Source: Lithospermum erythrorhizon (Eukaryota; Streptophyta; Magnoliopsida; Boraginales; Boraginaceae). Taken from it: DNA of 64,000 nucleotides. Positions 23,470-36,000 of the stretch are shown piece after piece (within the stretch, counting starts at the first letter, position 1; every line of letters begins with the position of its first letter). The notes beneath the pieces were generated by a model that saw nothing but the letters and a program-made list of their open reading frames with translations, did no database searches and was not told the DNA's origin. The stretch spans positions 1-64,000 of the forward strand of contig JADFUC010000709.1 of the NCBI GenBank assembly GCA_019722365.1. The letters are read 5' to 3'. Made by a program: the position numbers and the translations under genes.

Positions 23470-25850
23470 AAATACCTTTCTTTAAGTATAATTATGATAA
23501 TTTGTTTTTATATGTAAATAAAGTCCAGGACTTGATTTTATTTTAAAGTTTGTTCATAATAAAAATAATGAAGTTTTAATTTGCCAAATGGATAAATGTT
23601 TATTTACAAAGCTTATATATTTTCTTAGATATTAAAATAATTTTAATGGCCAGATATTAAAGGTCAAAGAAGTCCTTTATAAAACTTTAAAATTAATCAT
23701 TAGATTTAAAATCATTAAAAAAAAAATGACTGTCAATTATTGATTGGTTATTCTCAAATACAAGGAAAAAGTTTAATATCATAAGACGTAACTCATCCTA
23801 CTAATGTTCATATAGTTATAAAAATATTCTTTAATTAATGTGGAAGGAGACCAGTAGGCCACCCCAAGCTTCTTTCATCAGTTAGCGCATTTAAATTCCC
23901 AAGGGTATATAATAAATAATTGTGCAGCTTCGCTTTTAGGAACCTAAGGAGTTTAGGGTTGTGCATGTTTATTAAAATTAAGAGCTGTTTGATTCTATTT
24001 TATCTTCAGAAGTCAAAGACAATGCAAGGTGAGTTTGAGACATTATTATATCATCAGTCTCGATGCATAATAACCTTCGATTTTTGCTCATGAAATTGAC
24101 ACGAATCTGAACCACAACACCAGCAATTGTAAAACAGATGTTAGTATTTGGGATCATAGTCTCGAAGATGTAAGTAGCTTTAACGGCTTCAGTTAAATTC
24201 CGACATAATTTCAAAATAGTATAAATATTACAAGCTTGATTATAGTTCTTTTCTTGTCACAATTTGATTCAAAAACGATAGAATCATTTACTATTTATTT
24301 TTTTTTTAAGTGACGTTTTTGTTTTCTTTATCAGGCTTGTTTATAATAAGCTCCTAAGTTTAACATTTACGTGAATACGTGATGAATCTATTTAGCGGGT
24401 TCTAAGCCAATTAATTGGATCCTTTAGAACTTCAGCCTTTTGGCACCCACCAGACTCCAACTAGCTAGTGGTCATGCAAGTGGAGTACTGCAGTTCATCA
24501 TTAAACATAATGGGGCCAATTCTATTAGAGGCCCTTGTCCCGGAATCTACTAACTTTGGGATTCTTATAAATTGAAGTTCAGCAAAATATAAAAGTATAA
24601 TATTTGACATAATATGAATTGTCTTATTGTGCTTTGATAGTAGTGATTTTATTTATCACTTCCTTCATAATTGCTTCCATTGTGGATTTCCATATGATTG
24701 GATTTTTCAGTCTATTAAGTGGATATATCCCAAATAATAGTTGTGAAAAACTTCACACAGACAAATCAAATTATTAATTTAATTGTGTATGTCAGAATTT
24801 AAAAGTTTGGACAGTGGAATATAATTTAAAATCAATTTAACTAAAGAGATTGATAAAGTTGGTTTTGTAAAATGAAGAGTTCATTGTTTTATATTTGATG
24901 GTCATAGTTTGCAAGATCTCAGGCTCTCTCTTGGGGCTCTTTATGAACTCTCAGGTGAATCTGTTTGTCAGCTTTTTGTTTAGGTATGTGCTACATGTCG
25001 AGGGTGTGGGTGATAAATCACATTTATGGTTAGTTTCAAACCTTGAAGAATGGCAGTTTAGTAAATCGATGGTTTTTATTTAGATTTCCCAAAATTATTT
25101 TGGGATTTATCTTCTAATTAGGTACTCCTTTTGTTTATTTACAGATGGGTTGGATCCCCAATTAATTTGGGGTTTCCCCAGTTCCCAAATTAATTTAGGG
25201 TTTGATTTCCCCAAAATTAATTTAGGGCTCCTAATATGTTATTTCTAATATTAAATTGTTTAGTTGTTTTGTGATAATGTTTGAAAAGTCCTCATAGAGA
25301 TATGTTGAGTGCCGATTAGATTGTTATGATTATGTTGATGGGAGGTTTGAAAAAGATTTTTATAGAATAAAATCGGATTTTATTTTTAAGTATAAAGATG
25401 ATTTTTGATAAAGTTGCATGTTTCTTAAAAAGATAGTGATTTAAATGAGTTGTTAGGTCTTTTGAAAGAGATGGGGAGACATTTATGTTGAGCATAATGA
25501 CTTAGATGCCATGTTAGGCAGAAATTTCTTTGAGGTGGGAAAATTAGACAAAGATTTTATAGAGGATAATAGAAGATGATGTTGATGGTAATATAAATTC
25601 ATATTGGATCAATCTTGTAAGGCGGATAGAGGCTAGGTTTGACATTAGCGATTAGTTAGTTGATCATTTGATCGAGGGTTTCTTGATGGCAATGTATATG
25701 GGTTTTCTCCGAGTGTTGTTCATGCTCAACTAAATCTTCTTGATGGGGACATAAACTTAGATTGTGGTGAAGAGTGATAATGAGTTGATGTGGGCCTAAT
25801 TTAAGTTGGAGATACATTAGTTCTAAGGGTTAAAAACATGATAAATTAAT
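23470..25850. other. Intergenic region with a small palindrome cluster
   Basis: No coding family is recognised. At 25088-25227 there are four near-palindromes of the form CCCAAATTAATTTGGG. Confidence 0.5.
25088..25227. repeat. Cluster of four CCC-AAATTAATTT-GGG near-palindromes
   Basis: Sites begin at about 25088 (cccaaaattattttggg), 25156 (ccccaattaatttgggg), 25184 (cccaaattaatttaggg) and 25209 (ccccaaaattaatttaggg). The same core occurs four times in 140 bases, in one orientation because each unit is close to self-complementary. Role unknown. Confidence 0.75.
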
Positions 25851-25859
25851 TGCAGGGAC

Positions 25860-27030
25860 GTCAAATATGTGAAGGAATGAAAAAATCGGGGTTGGGTGCA
25901 AGGATCAAAGTTGTAGAGTGGTTTATGTCACTGAAGAAGTTGAGTGGGAGAATCGGTCTGATTAGAAAATGGCACTTGTATCATAAGCAAGACTTAACCT
26001 CAACGGCATTTAGAAAAAGTTGAGAAACTCATTGGTTATAAATGATGATTCCAGAAAATTAAACTAAAGAATTTTAAGGCAATTTATGGGGATGAATGCA
26101 AACAATTTGAGTTTTGTCAAAGGAAATTATGGATCTTGGCCAAAGAGCAATCTTGTTATATGAAAGCAGGTTATTAGCTGAAGGGAAGTCGCTTTGGATA
26201 TGGTACTTGTGTTTTCGGCATGTAAGAGAAGCATTTAAGAGTGGTTGTAGGAAAATTGTGGAGGTTTTATGGGCCCACTTGGGCCAAAAGAAATTGGCTT
26301 AGTTCAACATCTTTCCATTCTGCTTGTAGTGCAGTTGAGATTGAAAACAAAGAGAGTTGGGGTGGTTTCTAAAAGCAGTGTGTGAAGAGGTTGGTTTAAG
26401 GGCCACCTTTTTAAAGGCGTGTTGTAATTCGGTTGCCAACATCAACAACAGGTTCAATACTTTAAAAACAATGGAAAAAAATAAAAAGTTAAGTGTTCAT
26501 ATGGTTCTTGGTAAAGAGATCCGTTAGGCATTTATTCTCATGATGTTACTTTATGTCATGTTCGTTCATTTGTTTAGATACAAACTAAATACTGCTGTGT
26601 CAAATGGTGAAGATCATAATAGTTGGATACAAATTAATGAGATAAAGAATTTGAGAAATGGGAGGTAGACTATGCTCAGAGCCTAGAAGATAATTCAAGT
26701 AATGATAGAACACACATTTTCGGTGTATATTAAAAGTCATTGAAAATGGGAGAATGTGGAGGACTTTGTCGTTGGATACAGGTTGACACATACAAAAAGT
26801 ATATTCACATGCTATTATACTTGATAGCCGGCCTTGAATTTGGCCACAAACATCAAGAGTGCACATTCTCTCATGCAAAAGAAAGTTGAGAGGACGAAAC
26901 AAAATTAGTCTATAGAGGTGAGGATAATAAGCGTCACAGAATTATGCAAAGGTTAAAAGTATCTACTGCCAAGATATGTAAAGGTCAAGGACACAACGGG
27001 GTTTATGGAAATTATAACTTGTTTCTTTGT
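25860..27030 (+). mobile_element. Degenerate Mutator-like transposase remnant
   Basis: Pieces resemble MULE transposases. At about 26185-26280 LCFRHVREAFKSG and VEVLWA match the usual HRFC-RH-YANFK...LLWKAA helix after the second catalytic Asp. Near 26415-26480 a frame gives NSVANINNRFNTLKTMEKN-like sequence. Near 26960-26995 AKICKGQGHNG resembles the C-terminal zinc knuckle. Frames are badly broken and neither the DDE residues nor the termini can be seen. It could be another plant transposase family. Confidence 0.4.
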
Positions 27031-27039
27031 TTTCATTAT

Positions 27040-30000
27040 TTACATTTCGTTTTCTAACTTTGTTTAAATTTTTTGTAGAAGAGAATCAACGTTCTGATGG
27101 TCTACTCATAAAGGAATCTATGGGAGTTATCAATATAACATATCTTAGGGTTCATTAGATGACTGAGTGAAGCTCACAGAGTGGTGTGGCAATTAGAACT
27201 CGGTTTGGGTTGTGTTGCTTTGAGCCTCGACAAGAAAATGCAAAAGACCTCCCGATTGGTGATTGATGAAGTGAGAGTTTATGAAGTTGACCTAAAGTTA
27301 ATATGCCATTTCTTTTGGTTTAGTGGACATTCAAGTTTTTGTTTAGTGTTGCTGGTTTTTGGGTTTTTTTCTTGTTTTTTGCTAGGTTTTCTTCAAAGTT
27401 ATTTTGGTTTTGATGTTTTGATGATGTTTACGCCCCGATTGATCTGATTATTCACTTTGCTTAGCAATTTTGGTACAAAATGGCAAAATGGTATTGTTCT
27501 TACTTAGTGTGTTTTTGCACATAGTGTTATGTTTTTGCGGTTTTTATCAGCATTTTAATACAAATGGTGAGAGTTATTCTTTTGCCATTTTAATCTCTCT
27601 AAAAGAAACTCCAATTAGTCCTTAAATATGACATAACCGAAAGAAACAAATATGCCATTCATAAATGTTCTTACAACCAAACTACCCGGCGAAAACAATC
27701 GAAATAGGAATCTACTTTTCTTAAATAAATTATCGATTTCAACTTCCATTTTGTTACATCTTTTGAGTAGACCTAAAATGATTGTCATGCCACCCAATAG
27801 GAACAATTGGATCCTTCCATTTCCGCATTCCATAACCAAATCTCATGTTGGGTTCAAATTAGACAAATCTTCACAAAGAGCACCTCGCCTTCATTGTCCA
27901 TATATCTCTTTCACTTCATTGTTTGTATGAAGATTATCTGAGTGCATTTGGAAATGGGGTTCTATAGTCTTAAAGTACATTTTCCCCAAAAAGTCGCTCA
28001 TTTTTGGCTGAGTCCTTAACGGAATCGTTAAAGATGAGATCATTTGCGCCTTAGCTACTACACTTACGAGGGATCATTAGTGCTTTACGGAGACCAAACC
28101 GCAACGATCAAATTCCTCAAAAGCCATAAACCAACATCATGACCTTTCCAAGATTTATTTGACCGTTCAGGGAAGAATTTAACTATTATCAGTTGACAAC
28201 ATGTTTTGATCTAATTTAAAATATATTTATTAAAATGAAAATTGCGCCCAATGAAATCTTAAAAATGTTGCATAGAACCTTCTTTGGATAAGTTTATTAA
28301 CAATTATAGGTGTCTTAAAGACAGAAGGTTATTATGAATGTTAGGTTCTCGAAATGTAACCCTCTATCTATTTGGATATTTAAGACCAGATTCTGTAAAG
28401 ATGCAAATAAAAACTAGACTCGTTTAAGTGGTATGACGGCACTTTTTAAGCGCCGTTAAATGGTACACATTTTTCAAAGCTAGTAACAGGCTAAATCATG
28501 ATGTTATCTTAATTTTTGTTCAAGCAACTCATAAAATGTATAGAAAGAATAAATTATAATTTTATCCCAAATCCACAAAATATTATAAATAGCTAGATGA
28601 ACTTATATAAATGTTATTTTCATTTGCCTCCATAGACCCTGCACAAATATCTTATTAGGCTTAGGAGCATCTCAGGTTAGATACACCATCTTTTAACCTA
28701 TTCAAAATGAAATTAGTCCCAGTAACTGACCTTGTGATGAACAATTATATCCTTTGCCTACAAATCAGTAAAGGGGAGCTGGAAATCTATTGAAACTAAC
28801 AGGCTAGGATAGCATTATTGGAGTCAGATTGCCCAGACTACATGCATGGGTCTTCAAGTCATTGAGGCTTTTGAATAAGTTGATGAAAGGGATGATTTTG
28901 TCAAATTGTGATATGGAGATTTTTTTGTTGATTAACATTGATTCCTCATCCCTCATTTAGTATTGAAAACCGTTTTTCATTCTCTTCTAAATCGAAGGTG
29001 GACAAGTTTTATATTCAAAATAATAAATGTTACTAAAAAAGATTGAGACAGTAATAATGTGAGACGATAGTTGAGACGTCTCTCCCTAAAAAGCTTACTC
29101 TCAATCACTGCTTATGGCAGGAAAATTCAAGGAGCATGACAGTTGTCTCCTAGTTTTTGAAAATTTTAACTTTAATCTTTTTCAAAAACTATAATTAATA
29201 TAAGATTATGTTTGTTATTTACCTTAAATTTTTATATTTTTTTTTTATAAGTATGTTATCAAGTAATCCGTGCCAAAGCTATATAAAATTAGGATTACCA
29301 CTACTAACATAATTTTCTTAAAATAATCTTTAGATTTGGATAAATGCCCAACTTTGGTGGCAGTGTTCTTGCTCGTTTAAGATGTTTTATTTTTTAATTC
29401 TATTTACACATTGTTAGTATCAATTTCTTTTGTAATGTTTTCTCTTTCTTCAGTTAGTATTTGATTTCATCAATTGGAAACATACTTTGTCGATGTAATT
29501 TATCCCTATTGACATTCTTTTTGAAAGTGTTTAGGATTCATTCAAGATCAATATCGAAGACATTGAGACTTGGAGACATGAGCGTAATTGGATCAATATG
29601 GTTGAGATTATAATTCTTTAATATTTACATGTTTTGCGGTGAGATTTGAGTTTGATTATGGGATCTATAATCGATTAGTTATTCACGGGAATGGACTTCA
29701 ATTTTTATCCTCATTCAATTATATCTAAATGTTTTATGATAATAAATATTTAATAATAAAACATTGGGACAGTTTATCACTTAAAATTTTCATTTTTGAA
29801 ATATTTCTTACTTCAGACTTCTGTCAAATTTGTTTGAAAACTAGATATAAACTTCAATTGACGTTAGTCATGGTTTGAAATCGATCAAGTAGGAAGGTCA
29901 AAATTAGTTATGAAACAAAGTGTATGGAATATACGACTGAGAGTAATGTAAGATTTATAAAATTTTAAATGAAATATACATTTTAAAGAGATATAGATAA

Positions 30001-30500
30001 AATTAATATTTTAAAAATCGAGGCGGATAAAGAGGCCTGCTTTGTGCCATGGCTCATTATGGATCTCGAATAGGAAACAAATTAAAGTAACAAACGAAGA
30101 GGAAGAAGATATATTCTAAAATGGTAGAAAGGATACTTAATGCAAGTTAATTAAATGGCCAAATGAAAACAAAAGACACCAAAAAGGTATTTTACCCAAT
30201 ATTTATGCCTTGTGGAAGTTTTTCGAATTAAATAATGAAATGGGAAATTCATATTCGTTAAGGAATAATTTGGTCAACATTAATAATGATGAGAAGGGGC
30301 GTTGACGTATCACTTGAAGATGTATCTGATGATTTCGTTTAAGCTGACATATATTTGCATGATATCAATATATGATATGATAATAAGTATTACTGACAAA
30401 TTATACTAAAGAGTACAAGGTTGTAGAATGGGCGAGAAAAATTCATGGATGTGAGTTATCTTGTCTAGATTCTGTATCCATATTCAGGTGTCAGTCTCGC
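27040..30500. other. Gene-poor region, probably transposon debris
   Basis: Short open frames at 27181-27447 and 27652-27930 show no recognisable domain. At about 28428-28456 a small hairpin (gacggcactttttaagcgccgtt) resembles sub-terminal repeats of plant DNA transposons. Nothing else can be supported. Confidence 0.45.
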
Positions 30501-30539
30501 TGCTACTCTTAATATAAATGAAATTCAAAATATTATTTA

Positions 30540-31140
30540 AAGCAGCTTAAGTGACATGCCGTTACTTATCTCCAAAAGCGGTTTCTACAACATCCATTAC
30601 TTACATAGGCGGTTTTCTACCATCCAATGTTACATATCGATGCATGTTTACATATGGATGGACATATTCTATGGTTTCTAACATCCCAATATTTACATAT
30701 GGGTAGAGTGACATGTTTACATATCTGTCGGATCCACACCATATGCCAAGACATATTTACACACGTCGGATGACATTTACATATCGTCGGATGACATATT
30801 TATATCTTGGCATTTTATTAATACCCGGTATTATGTTATATTATGCGCTAGTTGAAAATGCTTGTCATTCGTAATAAATATATCCGCAATGCAGTTGATC
30901 GTTGCTCAGTCGTATTTATTTTTTCCTTTAGGTGCGGATCATGGGTCTCTACTACCGTTCTAACTTAGGCATTGGAGACTTTCCAGGGGGCATACCCGGT
31001 TGGGTTTTGCGGTTTTAGGTGGGAGATCACGATCGGAAAAGTTGAAAAATACCCGGTATGCATCTGAAGTGCTGCCCAATTGATAGATAGGCAATCGGAG
31101 GACATTGATGATTCTTGAGGTAAGCCACACCATCATTTAC
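30540..31140 (+). mobile_element. LTR-like remnant with short internal repeats
   Basis: The segment ccgttctaacttaggcattg at about 30955 resembles the end part of LTRs in the plant Ty3/Gypsy TAT/Ogre group, which often carry acttaggcatcggag. Upstream at 30600-30810 is an imperfect minisatellite with units such as tttacatatcgtcggatgac. No coding region or target duplication was found, so the assignment is tentative. Confidence 0.4.
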
Positions 31141-31892
31141 TGCCTCGACAATCTTTATTTTATTCATGTCGGGTCATGAAAAGAACAATTAATAAGTGAA
31201 TAAAATTAGAATCAACTAAAACCAGATATCAAATCTTCTGCATTTAATTCGATGCTACAAATCCTATATCACATTCAGCCTAATGCCGAGGTGGTCTTAA
31301 CTCTTAATTATGTAGATTTGATGGCTCGATAGCACAGTGATACTCGACACAAAAAGTCTTGGGATTATTTTTAGTTAGAGCGTAATATATTCCTACTTTC
31401 TTAACCTTGCTACTACTTGTTTTTTAGTTAGAATTTATGTATTTAATAATTTGTAATACCTGCTCTCGATACTATGTAATCGTAGTCTTCATCCTAATTT
31501 AAAAAAAAACTCTTAACCATGCCCATTGCATTTTTCGATTCTCCATGAGTTCGTTTAATTGTCCCTTAAAAAGCCTATCCCCAAGCTAGTGGAAGCTACT
31601 ATAAAGTGCTTGGAAGCGTTCACATTCTCCGGCAATCAAGAAGGTTAACCAAGTTAATGGTCGGAATATGGAACAAACTTCAATTTAGTCCATCAGGACC
31701 TTAATAATATAATAATAAGACCTAAAGTTCCTAATCTATGGACAAGTAGTGACATCGGCTTCCAAGTATGATGAGGTAGGTTGCCCTTTTTGGAAGATGA
31801 AGACTATCTATTATGATCGGTCATTATTATCTGATTTTGAAACAATTGAATATAGAGTATAAAATATTAGGACCACCAAAGAAAATCAATTT

Positions 31893-32090
31893 GGCTAATT
31901 AGCATTTTACCTCCTGAACGCTATCACATTTAGTTTCTATATGATCCTTGAACTATCAGTTTATTTCGAATTCGATCCTAAACTATTTATTGTTTGAGTT
32001 ATGGTCCCTAAACTATTTTTCGTTTGACCATGAATTCCTACTTTCAGTTTTTACGCAAAACACATACTAACCATCAGCATTTGAGCCATG
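31893..32090 (+). repeat. Left TIR of the Mutator-like element
   Basis: It carries three spaced direct motifs of the form ccttgaactat / cctaaactattt / ccctaaactattttt, mirrored in the right TIR. The exact outer base is inferred from the target-duplication match. Confidence 0.75.
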
Positions 32091-32205
32091 ACATACTTTC
32101 TTGATTAAATGGATAGCAAAGGTGTGGTACATATATAACCGTTAATTACATAAAAGCGTGGGCTCGTTGTATAGGTATGCGGTATGCCCCAATTGAAGAA
32201 CCTAG

Positions 32206-32440
32206 GTGAAAACCCCCAAAATTCATTATACCTCAGGTCGGAGAAAGCAAAGTACATGGCAGAGCAAATCGTCTTCCTTGGGACAGCGCGAATCCGATAT
32301 CAAATGTTGGTGTGGAAGATATGTTGTTGAGTGGGTAAGCTTCAGGAAGAATCACAGGAGAGTTTGTGACATACACGGATCAGGGTTCATGGATGTGAAA
32401 TTTGCAGGAGTGGATTGATGAACCCGTATCTACTAAACGC
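32206..32440 (+). pseudogene. Possible GRF-type zinc-finger fragment inside the MULE
   Basis: One frame gives CWCGRYVVEWVSFRKNHRR, with a C-x-CG start, a serine in the right place and an asparagine followed by basic residues. The next frame gives RRFVTYTDQGSW and LQEWIDEP. Together this resembles the GRF zinc finger (C-x-CG...S...N-x-x-R-R-F...C...WxD), common in short plant proteins near MULEs. A frameshift separates the halves and the last cysteines are not evident. It is on the strand opposite to the transposase. It may be a second element gene or a captured host fragment. Confidence 0.4.
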
Positions 32441-33067
32441 GGATCATTATGAGTGAAGAAAGTTGGAAAAACCCGAGCGAAGTGTGGATTTGGGAATGTT
32501 AATGGTGATTTGTGTGTCAATTGCTTAGTGTTTTATTGTTTTAGTTTGAGAAGAGTCAACTTGCAATTTGCAATTATGGTCAAATTGGATTCTCAACCCT
32601 TTATCGATTAGCTATTGTAATATTAGGTCTCTTTTGAGATTAAATTCTTGTATTTTGATGTGTGGTGTTGTTTGCAATTGAAGGTTTGTTTTGAAAATGT
32701 TCTTCTTACCGATCGCTGATCTTGTTTGTATTGTGTTTTCATCTGTTACAAATCCCCCCTAAACTATGGCCCCTATACTATGCTCCATATACTATGTCTT
32801 AATAAATGAGTCCATGACAATCCAATTTGCAGAGGTAATTACAGTTAAAAAGTGACAGTCAATAATAGTGCTAAAGTAATGACAAAAAAAAGGATGAAAA
32901 GGAGACATAATATTTCATCCATTATATGTGGTTCCCATTGACCAATTATTTACAAAAATCAAGAAGCATCAAAAGCTTCACCTACCACAAACCTAATTCA
33001 TTTAAGTCCACAAAACATGCTACAATTGCCTCATGAAACAAACACACTTTTCTCCAGACTGCGTCTT

Positions 33068-36000
33068 TTACGGCGAGGTGGATGGTGCAGTGAGAAAGAC
33101 AAACTCTTGTTTCCCTTTAGCCTTAGAAGATGGTGCAGGTTGGGAACCAGATCCGCCATCAGATGGTGCAGATTTCCTAGGACAGGTCTGCGTGTTGGCC
33201 ACACAGATGCCCCACATTATAACCCGGCTTCATGACTTTTGAAACTCAAATCCATCTTGCTTTTCTTAGCTTTGACTCGGCTTTCTTCTCGGCTTCTTCT
33301 GCCCTTTACGTAGCATCCTTGTTCACGACATCTTTTGATCTCCCAGGCGGAGACCCTCGTATCCGGTCGGTATTACGGGACCTGGACTCTTTGTCCAGTC
33401 TGAGGGCCTCGTGGGGTTCAAGAAAGTTATTGTATACCCTGAGCCAAGTGCTTAGGGAGGAAGTATTATTGCACGTATTTTGTGGATCTTTGTTACGTGC
33501 CTTGTACACACAAACTGCATGCCTAAAGGCGTCTCTAAACACATATCTACACGAACCTTTGCTTCTTCTCCATGTCGACCACAAAACTATATCATTTAGC
33601 AGAGACTTTACTTAAATTACCTAGAGGATCGAAGCTCTAGTGATGAATTCATGGATCTTTTTTTCCCTAAGCCTCAGAGTTTCATTAACCCTTGGACAAA
33701 CAATACCCTTCCATTTCAGCTTCTCTCATTCCTCTTACATGGGTTATAATTTGTGCCCAGTAATCATAACATGAGTGATGATTAGTTTGATCCACTGCAC
33801 TTCATTGAAAATAACTGAATGCCTCTACCTAATTATACCCGGTTGGACATTTGTACCAACCACGAAAAACAAATCTGCACCTTCTGGGATCTATGCTCTG
33901 TTCGCACCAATACCTCAGTAGTGCATTTTCAAGTCTTTGCATCACGTATTAGTATGCCTCACTAAGCGACTCTAAGCGCGTTTCCACGTCATCATGTTTT
34001 TAGCATCTTGTCAGGAACCTATTGCTCCCGATTTGCGTGTGTAGTTATTTTACCACAAAGTACGTATTCAGACAATTCATTACGTATTGTAATCTCCGGA
34101 CCCACCAAGGAAATTAGATCTATTGTTACTTACATAAATGTAATCATATAGGGACTATAGTCTAGGGACTACGGTCTGGTGCAACCAACAATTGGTCATG
34201 AGTATCTATGAATCTGGTTCGCGGTCCATCTCGAGATCTTCCTTCAACAATTTGATGAACCATGTGTTAGACTATATGCAATCCTAGGGGGGGTGAATTA
34301 GGATAAGGTATAAATTTGAAACCTTTTTGATTTTTTAAGCTAAGTGATAATTAACAGATTAATAGTAAATAAAGCTAACAAAAACCTTAAAAACAATTCA
34401 CACAATTATATGATTACATACACAATTCTGTCGATTTCTTTAACAATGATAAATTGACAATAAGTAAATAATTAATAATGATAGAAAAGATACACAACGA
34501 TATAACTTGAGTTTAAACCAAATCAGTGCTCGACCATGAGCTTTCAACCTTAGATTTAACATGTATGTTGTATCCAAGTTATTAACACTAATAACTAATA
34601 CATTACCTTCTAACTATCACTACCAAAACACCTAGATACACCTTTAAGCTGACCACTGCATTACAACAAGAAACGCTCAGAGAGATATCAACTGACTGGG
34701 TTAAAGTTATAAACATGAACAGCTACAGTTGCACACACTAGAAACAACTAGTATTCAACTAGTCAAACACTCTCTTGACTAAATAACATGTTGATCCTAT
34801 TGGATCAGATAAAATGTGCTTATCTATTGATCTCTGCAAAATATTGAACAAAGTGTGATTAAGAGAGATTGACTTTTACCAAACTAATTGAAAGAACAAT
34901 TTAAGCTCCCCTAATGGAATCTCACAAACTAATTGAACAAGGGCGTTGACAGTTACAACTAGTCTTAGCCCCAAAAGAAATGACCCTATTAATGATCTGA
35001 CTCACAAGGTTCATTTAGTTTCACCAAAATTAAGATTGATTCCTAAGTTGACTTCATTCAAATTCAAATTGATATTGAAATCATTGATAAATCATAATAA
35101 TTAAATCACGGATCTATAAAACGAGAGAGTTTAAACAACCGATTCTTTAAGCAATGTTCATTTAAAAACTGTTAAAGGCATGCTATATTCAAACTATACA
35201 ATTAAGTAAGTAGACAATTCATTACAAGCTCATAAGAACCACGTAAGAACATTTGCTAGGTCGATAAATGCTGACTTGGCTTGTGCCAATCATGCCATTG
35301 CTCGGCTTTGTTAGAAGTAAAAGCAGAAACAATAAACCAATGTGCTTAAATGTAATTTATTATTATCAAAATAAGGATTAGTGACTCGTGAGTCAACACC
35401 ATGTCCAAGAGTGGGTGTTTTCCACTTCAACCACTGCCCATGCGATTGGATAGATGTTGTTGTCACCATCAAGGCCTACAACTGCTAGGATTTGACCCTT
35501 GAATGCTCCTTTCAAGAAGCAACCATCAACACATATGAATCTTCTACAACCAGCCAAAAAGCCTTTCTTCAATGGGGCATGACACACATAAATGAGTTCA
35601 AATTTTTGCTCATGAAGCTTGGTGATGATAGTTGAACCGGGCATAATATCTAGTATCTCCTTGGCATAACTCCATAACCTAGCAAATTATTGATTCTTAT
35701 TGCAAACATTAGGTATCAACTTGTTGTTTGAAAACCGTGATTCTACACTAATTTCCACATTCATGTCATCATAAATGTCACCAATAAAACTCTTAAGACT
35801 TATCTTTGGGGTTCGTCTGACCTTATTTACATACCTCTTGGCCAGCCACTTTACAGTAATTGTTGCCAATCTTTGAACAAAAAACAGAGAAGTCACACCC
35901 TTCTTGAAGACATTTAACACGCACTCTCGTCCTATCATTTTTCACAAACTTAAGCGACTTCTTTGTCCTCAATGCATATTCCCTTATTAGAGTCCTAAAA

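Noticed and set aside
27181..27447. 88-codon plus-strand frame ending in a phenylalanine/leucine-rich stretch
   Set aside because: The hydrophobic end comes from T-rich DNA; no start context, splice site or family match.
33232..33615. Plus-strand 127-codon frame
   Set aside because: It lies opposite the MULE transposase C-terminal region, where the minus strand shows HAVCV and TWLRVYNNFLEP.
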